Shown here one piece after another: positions 11,901 to 20,900 of a stretch of 31,449 nt of DNA. The translations under genes were made by a program, and so were the position numbers. Source of the DNA: Elysia marginata (lineage: Eukaryota > Mollusca > Gastropoda > Plakobranchidae); the NCBI GenBank assembly GCA_019649035.1, contig BMAT01012134.1, positions 87,905-119,353 on the forward strand. Reading direction: 5' to 3'. Numbering within the stretch: position 1 is the first letter of the stretch; each line of letters opens with the position of its first letter. The notes below the pieces were generated by a model. The model saw nothing but the letters and a program-made list of their open reading frames with translations, was not told the origin of the DNA and made no database searches.

Positions 11901-14900
11901 GGTGTAAGTCCAGGTTTACACAGCGGTATCTGTACAGTCTCGTAAGCCCTTATGGGGTCATAAAGCCCCTCAACTTAGTTGTTTATAAATCATACAGCTA
12001 CTGACCCTGAAACAGAGAAGTGTTGCTTACATAACTGATCACTGAATTGTGTCAGTGAATAGTAACTTTGATATTGATTTTCTTGAACCCATCACATCTT
12101 TTGTTTTTTATCTACATGTACTAGTTTTTTAAGTTGCATATAGTTCATAATTTATTGAAAGATATTGCTTTTATTTTTTAAGTGTAAATGGTAGAAAAGC
12201 AACATTTTTAAAATGTTTAACCTACAATAAAATTACTGAACTTGCGTGCTCTGTAAATTCTAGATAAAAATGTTGTCAAATATATTTACTTCTTGGTGTT
12301 GACTTTTCTCTGTCTGTGTCAGCTGATACCAGCAAGAGCCACCCCCCAGGAAGCCATTGTGTGTAGACAGGCCATAGCTGGGCTGCTGTGGTCCAAACAA
12401 CTTTACCTCTACAACATGGAGCAGAAGAATAAAGGTAAGATCTTCAGTAAAAGCATCAAATATAGCATATTTGTCAAACAATTAGGAGATATTTACTAAC
12501 ATCACTCACTATGGTTGGGTGGGTCTGAGCAGCGGGCAAAATACTTACCACAAAGAACTTAGCCAAGACCTTAGTACTATTTTTTTTTTCAAACCACGCA
12601 TCAGAAGTAGAGGCATACAAATTTAATTTTTTTTCCTTAAATTGCAACACAATGGGGCAATTCTTTCAATAAAAAAATATTACATTGTCAATGCGCTAGC
12701 AAAATTTTGACATGTCGATATTGCTATGTTTATAAGATCATGGTCCATCTTTACTGTAGCAAAATTATTAAAATGCGTAGAGCTGTTTTTTCTCAAGTGC
12801 TAAAACGAAAAATAGAATATCTAAATATGTTTAGCCAATTACCTCATAGGAACATTTATTTTGGAATCGTACAAACAGGAAATTTGTCATTTTGTTAGCC
12901 CAGTGATGATATGAATAGTCCAGAACAATAATGCTGGGTTTAACAAAAGAGTTTGAACTTCATGTGTTTCAGAGCTGCGACAGATGTACGGCAAGGAGTA
13001 TTTCAAATCCAAGTTTGGTCACAAACGCCTTGGATGGAATCATTTAAACTGCCATGATATTCTTCTAATGCCTGATAAGTGGGAATTTCCTTGGGTAAAT
13101 TCATAGCTCTCAAGTTTTTTGCTGCCGTGTTTAGTTTCATTTCGGCCTGCACACTGAGTTTAAAAAGACCCTAAACCTTATTGATAACCATGATTGTGTG
13201 TGTGAGAGAGAGAGAGAGATAAATACCAAATTTTTTCTATAATATTGTATTTCTACAATACTGTACTTGTGTGTAGTTCAGATAATGCTGATAATTTTGA
13301 AATTTATTAGCCTAAGCTTTGATTATTTTCAACATATTTACATGTAACACTGTATCAACAGAAAGATCTTGAATAGTTAAACCTAAATCAAATGCATTGT
13401 GTAAAAAAATGCTTTTTATTTATATATTGTTTTGTGCTACTTTCATAGTGATAAGCCATAAAAAAAAGTCAGAAAACATTGCACAGGGCACAAGTACCAT
13501 TACCTGGTAACATGCAAACGTTTTGTTGGATGAAACTTTAAAGTGTAGCAAGAGTCAGGTGCAAAGAGAGTAGGCATCAATTCATAAAACTCATTGTTCA
13601 AGGTCCTCTCCAAACTGTCACGTTCATAAAACAAAACGCAATCTTTTTAATGTGGTTTATTCATTTATTAAGGTAACAATTTGAAAAAATTCTTTTGTTA
13701 TCAAGTCTCAACTTCCAATTATTCATATTCTACTATATTTTAAGACATGACAATGAAAAAGATCTGTTTCAAACATAATATAATTTAAATTCATGGAAGT
13801 GCCATCGCAAATCGACGCTGCCGTATATTCTATCCTCATAAGGAGAAAGCTAGAAAACTGTCACCCAACGTTTGCTTTGAGTGTGTAAATAAACAGAATT
13901 TAAACTACACTAAAGCTGACTTTTTGTTTGTTCTAATGTTTTACATTTTGTCACCAGTTTGCGGCATGGGACCTGGCTTTCCACTGCGTGTCTGCAGCTC
14001 ATGTGGACATGGCCCTGGCTAAAGAGCAACTTTTGCTGTTGCTCAGCGACCGCTACATGCACCAAAACGGCCAGGTAAGTTCTACATCTGCTTGCCGCTC
14101 TTTGCAGTTAAGGTCATTATCAAAACTTGGAGTAACTTTGTTTAATATTTTTTCTCCTAATTTGACGAAAGTGTAAATGGTTATTATTATTGGTTTCTAA
14201 GGGTGATTCAGAATTTGCTCTGAAATCTACTTCAAATATGCTCTACCTGCTCTCCAAAAGCAATCTTATCTCATCTTCATTCTGTCAACAAAAACCTTGT
14301 TGATGTCTTTAAAAAGATATGGCTTGTACTTCAAACAGATAGATTTGTCTAAAGATTAAATCTGTTTTTTTTCTTCACATTAATTTTTCCAGGAATCAAA
14401 TGCTGATGTTTAAGACATATCTTTACTTAAAATTGAAGGGTTTCATAACAAAATGCATTAAAAAGCCATTTTTTAAAAAGCTGAAAAAAATGAGGAAAAA
14501 CTGTGGATTTTTTTTGCTTTGTCCTTGTATTTTTATTTCAAAGTAATGGCTGTTACTGCTGTAAGAGTGCAATATGCAAGAAAATGGAACCTCTGGTTGA
14601 AAGATAATATAAAAAATGTTGTTTTCAATAAAATATCAAATTTTCTAAAGGGAGATACATTTTATCCTGAAACCCTTCAAGTCAAGGCAGGGTTTTAATA
14701 GAGATAAGTTAGTCATTTCTCCCAGTGTCTGTATGTACAAGTTTACCTGGTTTATTGTTGAGGAATATTTCTGGGAAGACTTTGCATTGTAAACAGAGCA
14801 CCAAATGACATCAAAGTGTTTGTAACTTTTTCTCTCTGTCTCCCTTCTCCCAGCCTCTCTCTCTCTTTTTCTCTACCTGCTCATTCTTCCGATTTGTCTG

Positions 14901-17900
14901 TCTGATTCTCCTTCATTTTTAATACTTTTGATTTTCTTTTATTCAATGAAGATTTCCAATACCTTATTTTTCCCTCTTTCATTATTGACTCCTCCTCTTT
15001 CCCAGATCCCAGGCTGTGAGTTTGACCTGGGAGATCCGAATCCTCCCATCATTGTGTGGGCGGTGTGGAAAATCTTCGACATGGATGGCAAGAAGGACCT
15101 TCCCTTCCTGAAGACCTGCTTCAACAGGCTTATCTTCAGTCTGCAGTGGTTAGTCTCTTACATCCCAGTTAGGCGACTAGTTCTCCTTCTTCCTTGTTCT
15201 TTGTCTTTTTTATGATTCAACTTCAATAGGCATATGTACAGTCTGCTGTGAGAGGCCTATGACTAGCTTTTTTTCTCCTTCACATTTTCTCCTTTTCCTG
15301 CTTATGAATAATCTGCAGTGGTAGGTCTGTCTTCTCTACTTTTTTCTTCTTTTTTTCTTAATAATTCTAAGAAATCTTCTCTTCAAGATTTATGCATCAT
15401 TTAAATCACTCTTCAACCTTTTCTTTCTCCTCTAAACAGCGTTACCTTGTGTTTTCCCTCTCAGTGGTTTACTTTTTCCCATTTCTTTCTATACCCTTTC
15501 TTGAGGTTATCCATTTTCCTTTCTCTTTGTCAGTGCTTTTCTTTCTTTTTCTTTCTTTATAATATATATATATAATAGAGATATAATATAAACACAGGAA
15601 GAAAGGGCGGTGGACCATATATCAGTCAGAAGAATTGCATCAAAATAACAGATAGAAAGAGGCACTGTACAAAGAATTATAAAAAGAGACCTGAAATTAC
15701 AGGCTTATGAATGAATTCAGACTAGCACTAAAAAAATGCGTTCAGTCAGACTGCTTTCTGAACAGATTTACCGATCAAGATGTCAAGCAAATTATCTTCA
15801 TAGATGAAAAATTTCTTGTATTTAAATCTATATTTAGAAGCCAAAATCAATCTTAAAACAGTATAATGGTTAAACAATGGATAGAATATTATTGCTTAGA
15901 ACTTTGTAACTGAATTACAGATTTGTAGCTTGTAGAATATTTATACACCAGTGCAACTTTCTATAACTCTAACATTAAGTTTTTCAGAACACTGTATTAT
16001 GTTCCTAGCTTTCCATCTTACAATACAGAGACTAGAATATTTTAGTTTTTTTCTCCACTAAAGGTGGAATAAAATGGACCCGACCGGCATGTTTCTGTAT
16101 GGGCACGGCTTTATGGGACTCGACAACATCAGCTTGTTTGATCGCTCTGAACTTCCCAGTGGGGTGCACTCTTTGAAACAGGTAGTTGCACTGGCAGCAC
16201 CAGTTAGTAACAGTGCCAGGGGTCTTGCTCAGAGTGTAGACCTGTGAACTGAATGGGATGTTGAAAACTTAAATTCAAGAAAAGGCTTTAGGAAAAAGAT
16301 TTATTCCTCTTTTTCTCTCTATTTTAAATTTCAAAAAGAGTTCTAATAGTTATCTTCTCACAAAATTTTTATGATATTTTGCACTTTTCAATGTTTGGAA
16401 ACTCAAAAACATGCATTGTTCAAAATATCGAAACGCAACATGAAACCATCGATGTTTGGGTCATTTGCACTGCTTGCGGAACAGATAATTAAGTTCCCAC
16501 ATAATACCTCTAGTTGTGAAAATATGAGATCTGGATATATATGTATTTAATGTTTGAAAAATCCTTCTAGGAGATGCTAAAATCTTTGCATGCATTTTGA
16601 TATATTCATTACATTATGAATTATGACATTTTGAATATTTGGGATTAGGGAATGAGAAAAAACTAATATACCATTACAAAAGGTTCCACAAGGAGCCCAG
16701 CAAATCTATCTGTCTTATTTCCCTTTCAGCCGTTATTTCATTTATCTTTATTGTATGTCATGCAATAAATCCTAAACTTCATCAATTAATTTTTAAAAGA
16801 GTTTTTCATGCTATTTGATGAATGAAATTTTCACTAAGTTTTTGGTAATCAAAGTTACAGTCTAGTTTAGATACAGTGGAATCCGTATAAAGTTAACACC
16901 TCAGGACCAAAGAAATGGTTGACTTTAAGCGAGGTTGACTTTATCCATTTTCATGAGGGGGGGGGTTGCAACATATTGCAATCTGTAAGAACTAGATAAA
17001 TTCGGCCAGCAAACGCAGCGTAACTACTAGGAAGGTACTCAGAGAATGATGATGAAGGCTAGTTTAGCCTAGATGTAGACGCAGGGATGGAATGCGTAGG
17101 TGTATGAGCTTGAACACTGTGTCCACACTGGTTTGGTGAGGCGGGGAGGAGTGCGAGAACCATCAGTGAACTGCACCAATCAGCACCTGTCATTGTCTTC
17201 TTTTGAGTCTCACTAGGGCCCCCCCCTCTCTCCCCCACTAGCCCTCGCAGGCCAGTTTGCCCAGCAGGCGAGCAATCGTTGCACGCAGTGTCTTGAATCA
17301 TGATTGGAAACAAAGAGCGCCGACCCACCCACCAGTGCTACTTCTCTTTGTCTATCCCAAGACCCATCTGGGATCTCTCTATATCTTTCCATTTGACCAC
17401 GAGGTGTTGACTTTAAGCCAAAATAGGTCCGAAGCTGTTGACTTCATGTGAAGAAGGAAAAAAATGGGACCATTGCAAGGTGTTGACTTTAACCGAGAGT
17501 TGACTTCAAGCGAGTTGAATTCTCGTGGATTCCACTGTATTTAAAAATCTGTGGTAACAAAATTTAGCTTGAAAGAAACAGTGATTTTAATATAGTTTGA
17601 ACTTGAAGTAAGCAAATCTTACGACAATCCCAAAAACTCAGCTAAAGTCGCCTAGTCCTATTTTGAGCTACAGACAATCCTACTCCTAAAGACCGTTCAA
17701 ATCTTCTTGCTTTGAAAATTCTTTAAAAATGACTATCAAACATAAGTTTATTCTATCTGTTGCGCAAACGTGGCTGAAGTTATTTGCTTTCCGGTTAGGA
17801 ATAATGAAATGAAAATTACGGACTTTTTCGAGTTTTTGGGATTTGGGTCACAAATTTTCATCAGATGGGATCTGCTGTTTTGTCCCATGACTCTTTTCAT

Positions 17901-20900
17901 GTTGTTTCCCTCCACAATATCTCTTTGCCCTTATTTTTCCTTTCACTGTCCTATGCTGTGTCTCTCATGTTTATTTTTTTTTGGCAGCATTACAAAATAC
18001 ATTGTTTAAAAAGTCCTCAAAAGGCAATGGAAAGATTATTTCAAAATCTTGATAATGGCCTGTGTTATTTCATAAGGAAGATATGAAGTGGTTCTTGTAA
18101 AAAATTATTTTAAAAAAAATTTCAAAACACCACCAACTAATCCCCTACTTGAATATGATTTTGATGGTTTTATGGCTCTATATGATGAAATACATTATCA
18201 ACCAAGAAAATTTTTTTTCATATTTTGTCCTTTTGTTAGCAATTATCAAATTTCTCAATTCAAACTACACTCTTTGATGCTAGATGCTGCTCTAGGTATA
18301 ATAGTATACATGACATAACATCCCTGCTGCTACAGGTATAAAAGTATACATGATATAACATCCCTGCTGCTACAGGTATAAAAGTATACAGGACATAACA
18401 TCCCATTGTCTCCTGATTACCAGGCAGACTGCACAGGCTGGATGGGGCTCGTCACCCTGACAATGCTCAAGATTGCCATCGAGCTCTGCAATAACGACAT
18501 TAGCTACACCGATATGGCTATCAAATTCCTACGACATTTCCTTTTCATCGCTCGTGCCATCAACCGCACATGTTCAGAAGGCGGTGAGTTAGTTTTATTT
18601 CAATGTCTTGTCATTGAAGTTATCAGGTAAAATTTGAACTTTGATAATGATAAGGTCAAGTTTACTCCATGAGGACCAGTCTAGCCGGTGACAAGAAAAA
18701 AATACCCAGAAGTTAATGACACTCAATGAAAAATAGCTGTATATATCATGTTTAGTCTTTTATGATTACTTCAACATTTAAATGAAATAGAAAGTTGTGC
18801 AATAAACAATAGCTATGTGTTTTAAAACCTATACAGTTGAAGACAGATAATATTTAAGTTTTTTCTTTTATTATTTTTTTTAGTATAAATGCTTTTTTTA
18901 TTGGCTTCTTGGATGTGTTAGATCAGGTCAATGTGTTTAATTTTTTATCCATTGAAAAAGAATGAAATATAAATTGTTCTTTTCTATCGGTCAACATTTT
19001 ATAGTGTAATGCTTTTACTACAACAATTTTCTTGGAAAGTATACTAAAGCTATTCTGTTGGCCTTCTATGTTCAATTTCCCTAACAGCCCTCTTCATAAA
19101 GGAGAACATTTTGTTTTGGTTTTTTTTATTACCATAGCTTGATGCTTTTCCACCCTCACTTTGATTTTTTTATGGTAGTAGTAATGTAAGGATTTTCTAA
19201 CTTGAATCTTACCGTGTCTAGGTCTGTGGGACGAAGTAGACAAATTTTTCTACGATGTAGCATACTACCACGAGCCTCATAGCACTCCAGTGCGTATTCG
19301 CTCCTGGTCTGGTATCATTCCTCTTCTGGCTTGCTGCTCTGTAGATCTCCAGCACTGCCCATTGGTCAAGTCTTTCTTATTGAAATGTGACCGACATTTC
19401 TCACCTTTTGTAAGATTTTCCTCTACAAAGTAATTTGACTACCATGCATTTATTACGGTGGAAACCTATTAATCCCAATTTCAAAAATGTTCAAGAAGAT
19501 CAAGTTAACTCTTTGAACCCAAGCGGGGGCACGCTGGGGCCAGTAGATCTAAATATTTGGTTGAGCGTGGGGCCGGTAGACTATTGTAAGAGATAGAATT
19601 GAGATAGAAGTAGATCTAGATTTTGGGAGCGCTACTTCTATAATTTTGTTTTCCTACCACATGAAAATGGATAATGCTATGGGTATGAAACTTTAGCCAG
19701 AGAAAGATGTTTATCTAAAGATTTGAGACAGCCCAGATTTAGGCAGCTACAAAGAAATTTACTTTTTTTTTGTATCAGGTGTGTGAAAATGTTCATTTTC
19801 AAATTTTATTATTTTCAGTATTACATAACGTTTGAACAAGCTTAACACAAATGAATTATACAATAACTCATAATAAGCTTTGTGTTCATAAACTTTATTT
19901 ATTTGTGATTATTTTGATATGCAACTTTGCATGTTTACCATTGGTTTCATAGAAACAACACAGCACACAACACTAAAAGGTAGCCCCTATCCCGTTTCAC
20001 TCTCTTTCATTTCTCTCTGTCCAAACGTGGTTTTAGGCCCCGGGGTGAAAGAGTTAAGAAGAGTTTAATCATGCAGAAAAAATCAGGTTTATTTTAATCA
20101 GACAACTACCTGCTGTACTACCAGCACTAACGACTTCCTCTCTCACCCAGCCCTTTGTGTACAAGCACAAACACAATGATTCTGTGAGGAAAAAACATGT
20201 CTGTGTGGGTTTTGGGATGGATTGTGGGGGTTTATCATAAGCCTAACATGGTTTGGAGGGAACAGAAGGAAAACTTCTACAGAAAACAATATAAACTTCT
20301 AATTATGAGTTAAAATATAACAAGGACAAGCAAGGCTCTTATAGACAATTATAGATAGTGAAATTGTTAATAGCTTATACGGCAAAAGGAAGGAGAAGAT
20401 TTACAAACTTTTTCTTGTTTGTTGCTTCAGAAATTGGCAATTTGTTTTTATTTTTAAAGTAGAGACGTAAAAGACATAAAATTTGGAATTAGTTTGTCTT
20501 TTAGGGACTCAAGTTTATATTTTAGGGACATAAGCTTATGATGCTTAGGTTAAATATAAGTGTAGGTTCTTTGTGCAGCTTTTTTCTCGCAAACAAAATA
20601 AATTTTCTCTTCTTGGATTTTTGTCTGTTCATTGAGAGTGTAAAACTAAAAAAGCTGGATAGTATTTTATAAATGTGAGGCAATTAGGTTGAATCAGGTA
20701 CTGTTCATCCAGTGGTTTTGAAGTATAGTGATATACTTTAAAGTGAATCATTTTTATTGTTTTTAAAGTGAAGTAACTCAATATATAGGCAAGATATAGT
20801 TATAACTTTTTTACCTCTTCAATTTCATATGCAATACAATACAGATTTAGAAAATGTTATAACTCAGCATGTCAAAGTTTTGCATGATTTGTCCTAATCA

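Larger units (their letters stand above)
8654..12322. other. Longest intron (3.7 kb) of the hydrolase gene
   Basis: Holds SINE copy 2 and Tigger-like copy 1. Between them, about 9880-10600 is less AT-rich than its surroundings, with frames of 82 (+, 9897-10145) and 79 (-, 10156-10395) codons. It may be a fragment of an unidentified mobile element. The remainder shows nothing. Confidence 0.5.
12435..16063. other. Introns between hydrolase exons 7 and 11
   Basis: Outside exons 8-10: a diverged repeat, a microsatellite, and unusually pyrimidine-rich sequence at 14830-15000 and 15170-15570. The motif ctgcagtgg from the end of exon 10 recurs at about 15315. Confidence 0.55.
16182..18423. other. 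2.2 kb intron between exons 11 and 12
   Basis: Contains Tigger-like copy 2 and the 40-bp triplicate. The open frames at 17770-18318 are A/T-rich and match no family I know. Confidence 0.55.

Noticed and set aside
17770-18318. Overlapping + strand frames of 73-79 codons
   Set aside because: Low-complexity A/T-rich intronic sequence, hydrophobic by composition, with no splice-compatible family match.
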